From positions 9,010,501 to 9,074,500 of the forward strand of contig OX638133.1 of assembly GCA_951804985.1 (NCBI GenBank): a stretch of DNA of 64,000 nt. The letters run 5' to 3'. Every line of letters starts with the position of its first letter. The first letter of the stretch is position 1. This DNA comes from Dryomyza anilis. Taxonomy: Eukaryota; Arthropoda; Insecta; Diptera; Dryomyzidae. Shown one piece after another: positions 24,590 to 36,576 of the stretch. A program made the translations under genes and the position numbers. Under the pieces are notes generated by a model. It did no database searches and was not told the DNA's origin. It was given only the letters and a program-made list of their open reading frames with translations.

Positions 24590-27080
24590 TGCATAAAATT
24601 TATAAATTATTCAAATAATATCATAAATTTTATAAAAATTTTAAAATCTATAAAAATCACAAACTTTATGAATTTCGTAAAATGTTTAAAATTCATTAAA
24701 TTTATGAAATTCATAAAATTCATAAAAATTATTAAATTTAAAAAATCATAAAATTGATGAAATATATTCATATTATTCAATTCATTCATAAAATTCAAGA
24801 AATTCATATAATACATAAAATTTATAAAATTCATAAAATTCATAAAATTCATAAAATTAGATAAATTCATCAAATTAGATAAATTTATTAAAATAGATAA
24901 ATTTATTAAATTAATTAAATTTATTTCATTAAATTCATTAAATTCATTAAATGCATTAAATTCATTAAATTTATTAAATTCATTAAATTCATTAAATTCA
25001 TTAAATTCATTAAATTTATTAAATTCATAAAATTCATAAAATTTATTAAATTCATAAAATTCATAAAATTCATTAAATTCATTAAATTCATTAAATTCAT
25101 TAAATTCATTAAATTCATTAAATTCATTAAATTCATTAAATTCATTAAATTCATTAAATTCATTAAATTCATTAAATTCATTAAATTCATTAAATTCATT
25201 AAATTCATTAAATTCATTAAATTCATAAAATTTAAAAAATTCAAAAAATTTATTAAAATCATTAAATTCATTAAATTGATAAAATTCGTAAAATTTATAA
25301 AATTCAAAAATTCATAAAATTCAAAAAAATCATTAAATTCATTAAACTCGTTAAATTCATAAAATTCATTAAATTCATTAAATTCATTAATTTCATTAAT
25401 TTCATTAAATTCATTAAATTCATTAAATTCATTAAATTCATTAAATTCAGTAAATTCATTAAATTCATTAAATTCATTAAATTCATTAAATTCATTAAAT
25501 TCATTAAATTCATTAAATTCATTAAATTCATTAAATTCATTAAATTCATTAAATTCATTAAATTCATTAAATTCATTAAATTCATTAAATTCATTAAATT
25601 CATTAAATTCATTAAATTCATTAAATTCATTAAATTCATTAAATTCATTAAATTCGTTAAATTCATTAAATTCATTAAATTCATTAAATTCATTAAATTC
25701 ATTAAATTCATTAAATTCATTAAATTCATTAAATTCATTAAATTCATTAAATTCATTAAATTCATTAAATTCATTAAATTCATTAAATTCATTAAATTCA
25801 TTAAATTCATTAAATTCATTAAATTCATTAAATTCATTAAATTCATTAAATTCATTAAATTCATTAAATTCATTAAATTCATTAAATTCATTAAATTCAT
25901 TAAATTCATTAAATTCGTAAAATTTAAAAAATTTATTAAAATCATTAAATTCATTAAATTGATAAAATTCGTAAAATTTATAAAATTCAAAAATTCATAA
26001 AATTCAAAAAAATCATTAAATTCATTAAACTCGTTAAATTCATAAAATTCATTAAATTCATTAAATTCATTAAATTCATTAATTTCATTAATTTTATTAA
26101 ATTCATTAAATTCATTAAATTCATAAAATTCATTAAATTCAGTAAATTCATTAAATTCATTAAATTCATTAAATTCATTAAATTCATTAAATTCATTAAA
26201 TTCATTAAATTCATTAAATTCATTAAATTCATTAAATTCATTAAATTCATTAAATTCATTAAATTCATTAAATTCATTAAATTCATTAAATTCATTAAAT
26301 TCATTAAATTCATTAAATTCATTAAATTCATTAAATTCATTAAATTCATTAAATTCATTAAATTCATTAAATTCATTAAATTCATTAAATTCATTAAATT
26401 CATTAAATTCATTAAATTCATTAAATTCATTAAATTCATTAAATTCATTAAATTCATTAAATTCATTAAATTCATTAAATTCATTAAATTCGTAAAATTT
26501 AAAAAATTTATTAAAATCATTAAATTCATTAAATTGATAAAATTCGTAAAATTTATAAAATTCAAAAATTCAAAAAAATCATTAAATTCATTAAACTCGT
26601 TAAATTCATAAAATTCATTAAATTCATTAAATTCATTAAATTCATTAATTTCATTAATTTTATTAAATTCATTAAATTCATTAAATTCATAAAATTCATT
26701 AAATTCAGTAAATTCATTAAATTCATTAAATTCATTAAATTCATTAAATTCATTAAATTCAGTAAATTCATTAAATTCATTAAATTCATTAAATTCATTA
26801 AATTCATTAAATTCATTAAATTCATTAAATTCATTAAATTCATTAAATTCATTAAATTCATTAAATTCATTAAATTCATTAAATTCATTAAATTCATTAA
26901 ATTCATTAAATTCATTAAATTCATTAAATTCATTAAATTCATTAAATTCATTAAATTCATTAAATTCATTAAATTTATTAAATTCATTGAATTCATTTAA
27001 TTCATTAAATTCATAAATTCATTAAATTATTTAATTTCATTAAATTCGTCAAAATCATAAAGTTCATTAAATTCATAAAC
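24590..27080 (-). repeat. 9-bp satellite (ATTCATTAA)n with higher-order repeats
   Basis: The first 330 bp is a mixed zone of ATTCATAAA-like units, followed by long pure runs. A diagnostic non-canonical block (ATTGATAAAATTCG, then AAATTCAAAAATTC, then ATTAAACTCGTTAAATTC) recurs. Its ACTCG lies at 25346, 26029 and 26595, giving higher-order periods of 683 and 566 bp. They differ by 117 bp, exactly 13 units. The third block lacks one 9-bp unit. The minus-strand Met-Asn-Leu frames are artefacts of the period. Confidence 0.93.
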
Positions 27081-28135
27081 GAATTAAATTAAAAAAATCA
27101 TAATATTTATATTACAAAACATCATCAAATTTTTGAAATTTCTCACACAAGAAACACGAAAACAACAATGCCCACCCATTGATTTTAGACTACCACAATA
27201 ACAACAACTACACTAATAATAAAAATACCGACAAGTGGCTCCACTTGACCATGTAGCGTGTCTGCATTCCAATGAAGCAAAAAGAATAACACGTTGAAAA
27301 AAAAACCACACAAGAATTTCGAAAAATAAGAAAAAAAAAAACAAAATCTTAATGAAAAGAAAGAACAGACTACAAAAGAAAATATGAAATATTTAAGAAA
27401 AATAAAAGAAATACACGTTTTCCAACAACTGACAACGGAATGAAAGCCAATTCATTGATTACTTTGACTGGTTTCAATGGACCAAAACAATTTTTCGTTA
27501 TTTTTAATTTTTTTTTTTTTTCAATTATTTCCTTTTTACTACCTTTTGGCACATAATACATAAAACGCAAGAAAATTAATTTTTGAAAAAGGTTTCTTTG
27601 TTTCTGTGGCGGTTTCGTTGCAAAAGACGAAGATTTATTTAGGCCTGCGGGACGAAAAACTTTCATGTTGCAAGATTTTTCAGCCGAAAGCAGCGAACTT
27701 GAATTGTTATTAATGTGTGAGCGGTTCTTGTGAATATTTTTAATTTTTTATTTGTTTTTATGGGCGAATCTTCTTCCTATATTTTGAACTTTCTTTGCAC
27801 TTTTGAGGATGTCTTATGAAAGGTTAAAATCTTTGATGAAAAGGGAAAGTTTTTGCATGAGTCCGGTTGGGTACTTTGTTGTTATCGAAGTATGTTGATT
27901 GTTGAATGTTTTAAATTGGACGAAAATATGTATTTAAATCAAATTGTAAAAAATGAGATAATAAATTGCAGTAATGTCTGCTTAATTGAGTGGATTAATT
28001 CAGGTTGAAGCAGTTATTGATGCTCTAAATAATTTTAAGAAACTTTTGATATTAGGAACACTTTCAAAAACTTAAAAAACTCGAAAGTATGCGTGAAATT
28101 TTAAATTAAGAAAATTTACGAATTTTATAAAACAC
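27081..28135. other. Unique DNA after the satellite
   Basis: The sequence is non-repetitive and moderately AT-rich. A 98-codon minus-strand frame (27666-27370) is lysine- and leucine-rich, without a domain or a defensible splice context. I do not call it a gene. Confidence 0.4.
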
Positions 28136-28139
28136 CTGA

Positions 28140-28700
28140 AAATAATAAATTATCATAATACATGAAATACTCAATATTCATAGTTAATAAATTCATGAAA
28201 TTCACAAAATTCATAAATGTCGTAATATTTATAGTTTAGAAAATTCATGAGGCTCACAAAATATATAAAATCCGTAAAATTCATATAATTCTCCTTAAAA
28301 CTCACAAAATTTGCTAGGTTTAAATTTCTTAAATTCATAAAATTCAAAAAATTCCCAAAATTCAAAAATTGATTGAGATCACAAAAATCACGAAATTCAT
28401 AATTTAAAAATGAGATGAATTTATAAAATTTACCAAGTTCATTAAATTCATTATATGCATAGTTGATAATATTCATGAAATTTATAAAATTAATAAAATT
28501 TTAAAAAATCTTCAATTCTTAAAACTCAAAAAAAATTTATTGAGTTCACAAGAATCCCCATATTCATAAAATTCATAATTTAAAAATGAAAATTCATAAT
28601 ATTCATAGTTGATAATATTCATGATATTTACAAAATTGATAAAATTTTAAAAATCTTAAATTTATTGTATTCAAAAGTTATGATTTTCATAAAATGCACG
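28140..28700. repeat. Decayed ATTCATAAA satellite tail
   Basis: Units of ATTCATAAA/ATTCATAAT are still visible but with many substitutions and indels. It is apparently the oldest part of the satellite territory. Confidence 0.7.
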
Positions 28701-30091
28701 AAATATTAATTATTTTTAAATAATTTTAGTTAAATTAATATTGGGTCTTAATAAATATTACACAATAATATTTTGAACCCGTGCCAATTTCAAACTATAT
28801 TAGACTGTATCACTCAAACTAACCTCAAACGTCTGCTAAATTTGTTGCGCCTACTGTATACCTTGAATAAACCTAGTCTAAACCTAGCTTAACAATTAAA
28901 TACGTGGAAATTGCAGCCAAGTGAATGAACTTAATTAGCATAAAATAACTACAGCAAATACGAAGAATAAAATTAAACTCCCCACAACGGCACAACGTCT
29001 ACTATTCGTCTATTTAATTAAAATTCCACGCACATACTTGGCATGGATTGAGGTGTGCAAATAGGCAAAATAGAGGCACATATGTTTGTGTAAAATTAAC
29101 TTTTAGTTAGCAACATATGTTACTCACATTTTTATTTATGAAAAACTTATTTTAATAAAAACTTAATTTATTAATTTAAAAATTTTGTGTGCCATTTCAA
29201 AATTAGCTATTTCAAAAATGCACCTAAAAATCAACAGCTCATGACTAATGGCAGCAATTTGGCAAAACTCAGCAACAATTTTCGATTGCAACATATTTGT
29301 GGCAGCGAATTTTCTAAAGAAGTCATTTTGATTTTTTTTTACACGATTTTTATACGGCTGACGCACATTGAACGACACAACACGACGTTGTCTGCCTACA
29401 TGATTTCAACGCATATTTACCAAATAAAAAAATATTAATTGTGAATTTTAGTAAAATTAGCAACTCAACTCAACAACCATTGAGAATGGCATGAATAGTC
29501 GGTCGAAACGCACAAAAATAGCTACAAAGAAATGATTTTTAAAAGGTGCGGCGGTTTGATAAATATGCAAATCAAAAACAAAACAACAAAAAAAACTATT
29601 TCAGTGAAATTTCACTGTTACCCAAATGAATCAGAAATGACAATGAATATCGTATATGAGTTGTTGTGTAATAGCGACAGCTATTCAACCACTTGAGTCA
29701 GATCAAAAATAAAAAACTAAATATTGATAAAAACATAGAAAAGAAAAATTACGAGAGTTTACCCTCGTATCATATATCATTTTAATCTTCGTTTAAAATT
29801 GATAAAACTTATTTCAAACGATTCATTTCGTTTGCTTATTTAATCGAATGTCAAGAGCAATTATACTTGAGTATCAAAAAAAGGTAAATAAGATCAATTC
29901 ATCTTAATATGCAGCTGTTAATTTGTTGATTATAAAAAATATATATATATAATATACATTGTATGCTTTTATGTTTTCACAAAAGGAACAATACAGCGCA
30001 CAAAACGACGTGCTCTACTAGAAATTTTCCAGATACACCATCGGGGTTTGAATTTCCTTCACAAAATTTCCTCAACATAGTAGAATTTACA
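28701..30091. other. AT-rich unique DNA
   Basis: 28770-29080 and 29180-29700 are non-repetitive. Short frames (29187-29438 plus, 29378-29163 minus) overlap each other and have no domain. No gene is supported. Confidence 0.45.
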
Positions 30092-30099
30092 TTATCTAA

Positions 30100-31012
30100 T
30101 AGACATCTGCGCAAATGTATTTGAAATTCCAGCAGCAAAATATGCACTACTGCACTCTACAGTATTTTCAAATGACAGTGTACAGTATTATGGAGAATTC
30201 TCTCGACCGACTGCACTCACTGCAGTATTTGTTTCATTGGTGTCAAGTACTGTCAAAACATCAAGCCATTCAAAACATTAATGTTTTGAAAAACAAAACC
30301 AAACGACAATACTGTCGCTGAACATGCAACGAATACAGTGGGTGCAGCGAGTAACGACGTAAGACGGCAGTAATGTTGTAGGTAATTGTGTTTATAAAAA
30401 ATGCAACAAATAATATTTTTTCAAAAAAAAAAAATTATTAAAAAAATATAGTACGACAAAAACAACGCATTATTCAAAAGCAATAATCCAAAAAAAAAAA
30501 AAAATAAATAATTAAAAATTTATTTTTCGATAAATAAAAAGCATGATATAAAAGGTATAAGGAAATCGTACATGATTTTCTTATACCTTTATTTTTTCTA
30601 TATTTCAATATTAATAAAATTTCCTTACAGTAAAAATGATAAAAAATGTAAAATGCACTAAGTACTCGGTGTCATAAGCAGTTCATTTCAGTATTTGAAT
30701 TTTTGTTGCTCATCATTATAGACCTCTTCACTATAACGACGTTTTTTTCTATATTTCAATATTAATAAAAATTCCTTAGACTAGGAATGATAAAAAAAAT
30801 TTAAAATGCACTAAGTACTCGGTGTCATAAGCGGTTCATTTCAGTATTTGAATTTTTGTTGCACATCATTTTAGATCTCTTCACTACAGCTACGTTTTGT
30901 TTTGACAGTACTTGTTATGAGCAACACTTTCATTTCATTTTCAAGCATAGAGTTGGCAACATAAAATGTTTTGAAACGAAGTGAGTTTCAAATGCATTTG
31001 TGCAGTTGTCTA
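30100..31012. mobile_element. hAT-type non-autonomous element, 913 bp, 8-bp target duplication
   Basis: The ends are TAGACATCTGCGCAAATG and the inverse of TAGACAACTGCACAAATG. The inverted match continues to about 27 bp with three mismatches. TTATCTAA flanks both sides exactly (30092-30099 and 31013-31020). Subterminal copies of AAGTACTGTCAAAACA occur in inverted orientation. Inside is a tandem pair of about 151 bp (from 30600 and 30751) containing ACTAAGTACTCGGTGTCAT. No transposase frame is present. The 8-bp duplication and TAG...CTA ends place it in hAT with good confidence. Confidence 0.88.
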
Positions 31013-31193
31013 TTATCTAAACAGTGATTCGTTCCGATTAGAGTAACTTTATTTGATCCTCAAAAGGCATTTAAAATCGAAGAATGATAAAAATCACATC
31101 AGAATACCTATTTTTTTATCATCAGGAAAGTATAGAATTTACCCGTTTTAAAGGTTCAAATCTATTGTATTTTTTTCTGTATCTCAAATACTA

Positions 31194-31649
31194 CACACAA
31201 AATAAAAAATTCACCAACAACCAGTATTGATGATTTCACATCATATTGATGAATGCATTAATTGAACTAAAATCGTATTTTTTTCAGTGTTTTTCATTGT
31301 TAATATTTTATATAACATTAAATTTCAAACAATTTACACATTTACGTATTTATAATTCTTATAAGATTTATGATATTTAAATTAATATGGTTTTATGAAC
31401 AAAATTTATCAATATGATGTTCACTTGTTCATTAATATGATGTAATAGAGTCTTCGAATAATTATCAAATAAATACTATAAATCTTATAAGAATTATAAA
31501 TACAAATATGTGTAAATAGAGACAAATTTTTGTTTGAAATTTGATGTTAAAAAATAAATATTGAAAATGAAAACATTTAAAAAATACGATTTTAATTCAA
31601 TGAATGAATATATCTATATGATGAATACTGGTATTGATGATTTTTTGTG
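31194..31649. mobile_element. Palindromic TA-flanked MITE, copy A
   Basis: TA flanks both ends. The left end CACACAAAATAAAAAATTC and the inner text CCAGTATTGATGA recur inverted at the right. Both arms share TATTTATAATTCTTATAAG and TTCATTCATTG-like text, so most of the element is one hairpin. The copy at 36120-36576 is a close relative of nearly identical length (456 and 457 bp). Confidence 0.8.
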
Positions 31650-32480
31650 TACTCATTTTAAATATTCTTTTAAATGTGTCTTATAATTGTGTCAAAAAGT
31701 CATTGTTATCGTTGGTGAACACTTCATTTATAAACATTGCTTTCAAAACCTCTGTATATGAAGAATAATTGCACTCGAAGTCTTGTTGATAATCAAATGG
31801 CTTTAAAATCATGTGGTTTCAAAACCAAATTGTTTACCATTTAGTTCCGTAAATTTCGTAATTTCTTTTAAATTTTGAAAGTGTTATTGTAATCAAAACA
31901 AAAATCAATATTCAAAAGCTCTTTCAGTTGAAATAAAACACAAACTTTGTATGAGTTTAAAAATACAAATTTTCGAAATATGCGACAAAACGAAATATTT
32001 TACATATTAAAATTGCTTATAAAATAAATATTTAATTGAATAAAATACTAAATAGATCTGTGGTTCAAAAAGACTTCTTTTAAACGAGGATGGAATGCAT
32101 TCATATGTGTTTGCTATTTTTTAAAAAATGTATGTAATTTGTTTTCATAATAGTAAGAAGATAAATTCTAGAATTTGAATAACTTTTTATTAATATAAGA
32201 AAAATTCTGCTAATAGAAACTGATTTCCCTACATTTTAGTAGTTTATTTTCTTGTAGTTAGTCGTTACTGAAAAATATTTTTTTTTGTAAAATTTAAAAC
32301 TAATTTATCTGTTAGATAAATTAGTCCACATAAATAGTCTGAAAACCTAATTTCAAAACCGTTCTAGTGTCCTAAATAAAATTTATTTTTATTGTACAAA
32401 AATTTAAACAAATTTCTCAATAATTCTTAATGCAAACAACGGCGTCAAATGCGTAAATTATTTTTTTTTTTTATAAAATT
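31650..32480. other. AT-rich DNA without visible features
   Basis: No gene, clear repeat or splice pair was found. Confidence 0.4.
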
Positions 32481-32944
32481 TAATTTAATTTATTTTATTT
32501 ATTGTTGCCAGCAATCGCATTACAGCCAATTTAGGCCATGCCCGCATAATTTTGCATTAACAATTGTAGACGGCCAGCAACTAAAGCAGCAATTGTTGGC
32601 GGTGATAAAAATAGTCGGCAGGCGTTAACTTGTTGCTGCTGTCACTGTGACAGACGCACAGATCAATACGAATGACGAAGTGACAACGACAACAACTTGA
32701 ATTGTGTCACCACAGATTTGGCTCACAATTTGGCACACTTTCTCGATGTATTTATTATTTTTTTTTATGGTATTTTTGTGCAGGTGGTTTTTAGTAGTTT
32801 TCATAGCATGTATCAGGTTTTTTTTTCATATGGAAAATGTCTTCTCTTTTTTTTTGTTGTGTGAGAGGGATTTTAATTAAAAACCTAAACACAGCTCATT
32901 ACATAGCGTTGTTAATTGCAAAGGTTTTGGGGTTTTCGACTTAC
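32481..32944 (-). other. Unique island downstream of the candidate exon
   Basis: The island is non-repetitive, with CAACAACTTGAATTG and GTTGCTGCTGTCACTG. On the minus strand it would be the start of the intron that follows the signal-peptide exon. No further exon was found. Confidence 0.4.
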
Positions 32945-33119
32945 CAGCAATTGTTGCAGCTGCAGTCAGCAATAACAGCGGCATCAGCATCATGTAGAAA
33001 ACATTTTGCCTTTGTTTAAAAATGCGCGTAAAATTTGGTTGCATTTGATCCATTAACATTTTGGTTTTTCCCGTTTGCTGACTCTTATTATAGTTTTTAT
33101 TTTTTCGATGCATTGCCAT
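32945..33119 (-). CDS. Partial coding exon with signal peptide (secreted or membrane protein)
   Basis: The minus-strand frame runs from ATG at 33119. A second methionine, residue 21 (ATG at 33059-33057), has the better fly start context, ACCAAAATG, and is my preferred start. Residues 41-58 (FYMMLMPLLLLTAAATIA) are a textbook signal-peptide core, preceded by the basic stretch RIFKQRQ. Directly after the alanine codon comes G then GTAAGTC, a near-consensus 5' splice site, so the exon ends at 32945 in phase 1. A phase-1 intron right after the signal peptide is common in secreted and immunoglobulin-superfamily proteins. Reading through the donor gives only 21 more codons of low-complexity sequence. 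The mature protein is outside what I can identify, so I give no gene name. Confidence 0.5.
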
Positions 33120-33297
33120 GCAATTTGTGCAGCTCTCTGGTCTTTAATTTCGTTTTTTTAAATTATATTATTTAATTATTATATTTTTCTGTGTGTTTTC
33201 GCTGTTTGTTTAATTTAATTGAAAATTACTTTTTATTTCATTTGATTCAATTGTACTAGCCATGGCAATGCATTTTTTAATGTCGTTACCATCTATG
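33120..33297 (-). other. 5'UTR part of the candidate exon, with 3' splice site
   Basis: On the minus strand, TTTTCTATTTTTTCCAG ends at 33298 and is a strong acceptor. The exon would begin with CATAGATGG at 33297. The leader contains an upstream ATG opening a 19-codon frame that ends before the main start. An acceptor here implies at least one further non-coding exon upstream, at higher coordinates. Confidence 0.45.
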
Positions 33298-33828
33298 CTG
33301 GAAAAAATAGAAAATAATTATATTAATTTTTTTATTTTTATAAAAAATAAATTTATAATAATTTTTGTGCATGTTTTGGACTAAATGAAAAACTATTTTT
33401 TTAAATTTCGACATATGTTTTGTTTTTGACAAACATTCAATTATTTAGTTTTTGACAAAAATATAGAATTTCCAACAAATATTTCTGAAAACATTGCCCA
33501 AAGCCAAGACTGGTCTGATCAAAAATTAATAAGGTGGAAAAACCCATACCCAAAATTTTTAAAAAACAGCGGCTAAAATATTTTTTAAAGAATCAGAGAT
33601 ATTATAATTGTTGAAATCATATAAATGATTGCTACGAACTTAAAAATGTAAAAATCGATTTTCTTGTAATTCTAAAAAAAATCTTAAAAATTTATAAAAA
33701 AAAAAAAACTTTAAAAACATCTAGAAATTCGAGTCGGAAATCACTTTTCATTTCGTAATAATGTTATCAATACTGTCAGATATAAAATTAATTTAAGCAA
33801 CAAAATCGCAAGTGCAAATTTCCATACG
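33298..33828. other. AT-rich DNA, presumed intron
   Basis: No repeat or gene is visible. If the acceptor at 33298 is real, this is the end of the upstream intron. Confidence 0.35.
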
Positions 33829-35457
33829 CACAGCAAAATAAAAAACATCAATATGATGAATTTATTCATAAATATTATGAATTTTTTCGCCATCTACCAG
33901 ATTCATCATATTGATACCACCGGTCATTAAATGACATATTGATCATCGTCGTCGTTCATTGAAAATTCGTTAAGTCCATTGTTCGAAAATATCGATATGC
34001 CACTATAATAAAAACGAACTATCTTTACGTTGGAAAAGTCCTCGGAGTCCTATATTTTACCAAACCGAAGATATTAAAAATGAAAAATCACTAACTCCAA
34101 ATATTTAAAAAATTCAGTTCAGTGAAAATTAGCACTTAAAAAGGGGCCGATCAAATCTATTTTGGACTTAAACTAAGTCTTAGTGATTTTTCACGGAAAG
34201 GCAATCGTCGAAATCTGAACAAAACCGTGCTGAGTCCACAAAAATGGTCGGATTTCAACGATTTTTGAATTAAATGATAGATATTATGCAGTTATTTTAT
34301 CTCCAATTCAAACTGAAATCAGATACAATTATTTGGATAAACTGGAGCACTGTTATTGTTTATATGGGGACTTAGTGATTTTCACTGAGAAGCAATCGTC
34401 GAAATCTGAGTAAAACCGTGCTGTGTCCACAAAAATTGTCGGATTTCAATGATTTTTGGATTAAATGATAGATATTATACAGTTCTTTCATCTCTAATTT
34501 AAAATGAAATTAGATACAATTATTTGGATAAACTGGACCACTGTTTCTGTTTATATGGAACTTAGTGACTTTTCATTGAACGGCAATCATCGAAATATGA
34601 TTAAAACGATTTTTGAATTAAATGATAGATATTGCAGTTCTTTTATCTCCAATTCAAACTGAAATCCTATACAATTATTTGGATAAACTGAAGCACTGTT
34701 ATTGTTTATATGGGGACTTAGTGATTTTTCACTGAACGATGAAGAAAAAAAAGCCAATACGGTCATATGTTTTGTCCAAACTATTTTTTTTTCCTTTTGT
34801 TACGGATTGTGTAGTCTATACATACTACATGCTAAGCACTATTTGAATCCAAAATATTCTGATTTGTTACGGTAATTTATATCTTTAAAAGCATTTATCT
34901 CAATACTCTATTTTTGACTTAGTGACTTTTCACAGAACGACAATATGAACTTATTCATACTATCGAACATCATAGTGAAGAACAAAATATTCAATACAAT
35001 GAATTTAAATCGTCATACTGATGAAGATAATTATAATATCTATAATTTAAAATTGTTTGTAAAATTTTACTAATTTAAGCATGTCGAGCGAGCATTATAT
35101 AAGAGATAACATACAAGAACTAGTTGAGAACTGAGAAGTATGGCAAAAACTGAAGGTACAATAATTATTTTGATTAAAATTTAGTTTGATGAATAACATT
35201 CTTCAATATGATGTACATATATGTTGTATTTTATGCACTTGTTCATTCTTATGATGAAATTCACATAAGAATAAGGAACATACAGGTTATTATATTGAAG
35301 AACAATTTTTCGACAATTACCAAGCATTCTTCATATTTACGAAAGCATTGATAACATTGATGACGTTAGTCATTAATATTATGAATGGTTCTTCAATACA
35401 ATGAATCATGGTTTGAAGAACGGAATTCATCAATATGATGTACATTTTTTTTCTGTG
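33829..35457. mobile_element. Large relative of the CATCAATATGATG MITEs, with 190-bp tandem repeats
   Basis: The left end CACAGCAAAATAAAAAACATC and the right end TACATTTTTTTTCTGTG are loosely inverted, and TA follows the right end. ATCAATATGATGAATT lies just inside both ends. From 34179 a unit beginning CTTAGTGATTTTTCAC repeats at 34371, 34561 and 34717 (192, 190 and 156 bp), with another CTTAGTGA start at 34918. Each of the first three units contains a CAATCRTCGAAATNTG motif. The 3' part (about 35050-35457) is duplicated downstream at 35664-36050. Confidence 0.6.
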
Positions 35458-35494
35458 TAATTTACGTACCAGACAACATCTACTAATATATGTT

Positions 35495-35570
35495 TGTGAA
35501 TGTATGTAAGCATGTATGTATGGATGTATGTATATATGTATGTTTGTATGTATGTATGTATGTATGTATT
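35495..35570. repeat. (ATGT)n microsatellite
   Basis: About 18 ATGT units with a few variants. The minus-strand frame 35678-35430 reads through it and is not a gene. Confidence 0.85.
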
Positions 35571-35663
35571 AAAAATTGACAGATTTATAAAGATTTTTGT
35601 AAAACAATATTTGCCATTTTTAAAATGTATTTGGTGACTCTTCATTCTACAACGACGATATAT

Positions 35664-36050
35664 AGTATTATAAAACATTTTACTAATTTATGCATGTCGA
35701 GCAAGCATTATTTAAGAAATATCATACAAGAACTTCTTGAGAACTGAGAAGTACGGCAAAAATGAACGAAAAATAAATATTTTGATTGAAAATTGGTTTA
35801 ATGAACAGCATTCTTCAATATAAAGTAAAATATGATGTATTTTATGTTTTAGTTCATATAGATGATGAAATTTATTTTTCTTATTGAAGAACACTTTTTC
35901 GAAAGTTACCAAGTGTTCATCATATTTATGATCGCATTCATTACATTGATGTAGTTAGTAACTATATCATGAATGGTTCTTCAATACAATGAATCATGAT
36001 TTGAAAAATGGAATTCATCAATATGATGTCCATTTTTTTTTTCTGGGCGG
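35664..36050. repeat. Second copy of the element's 3' part
   Basis: The copy parallels 35050-35457 throughout: TTTACTAATTTATGCATGTC, GAGAACTGAGAAGTACGG and TTCAATACAATGAATCATG are shared in order. It ends TTTTTTTTTTCTGGGCGG, so its terminus is damaged. Spacing between the copies is about 615 bp. Confidence 0.75.
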
Positions 36051-36119
36051 AACGTCCGGAATAATTCTGTGATATATTATAAAATTACACTTCCGTTTTT
36101 GTGCCGTTCGTATCGACTA

Positions 36120-36576
36120 CACACAAAACAAAAATTTCACCAACTACCAGTATTCATTATATTGATGATTTCATTCATTGAACTAAATCGTATTTTTTCA
36201 GTGTTTTTCATTTTTAATATTTTTTATATCAAGAAATTTCAAACAAAAATTGGTTTCCATTTACACATTTACGTATTTATAATTCTTATAAGATTTATGA
36301 TATTTAAATTAATATGATTTGATGACCAAAATTCATCAATATGATGTTCACTTTTTCATTAATATGATGAAATGGATGCTTCAAATAATTAGCAATTATA
36401 TTATATATTAATTATATATTATAAATCATTAAACAATTATATACATAAATGTGTAAATGGAGATAAATTTGTGTTTGAAATTTGATTTTAAAAAAATATT
36501 TAAAAAATACGATTTTAATTCAATGAATGAATTCATCAATATGATGAATACTGGTAGTTGGTGAAATTTTTGTGTG
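36120..36576. mobile_element. Palindromic TA-flanked MITE, copy B
   Basis: TA flanks both ends. CACACAAAACAAAAATTTCA and ACCAACTACCAGTATTCAT at the left recur inverted at the right. It is the better preserved of two copies in the window, the other being at 31194-31649. Confidence 0.85.

Noticed and set aside
24921..26996. Met-Asn-Leu repeat proteins on the minus strand
   Set aside because: Same reason: the (ATTCATTAA)n satellite.
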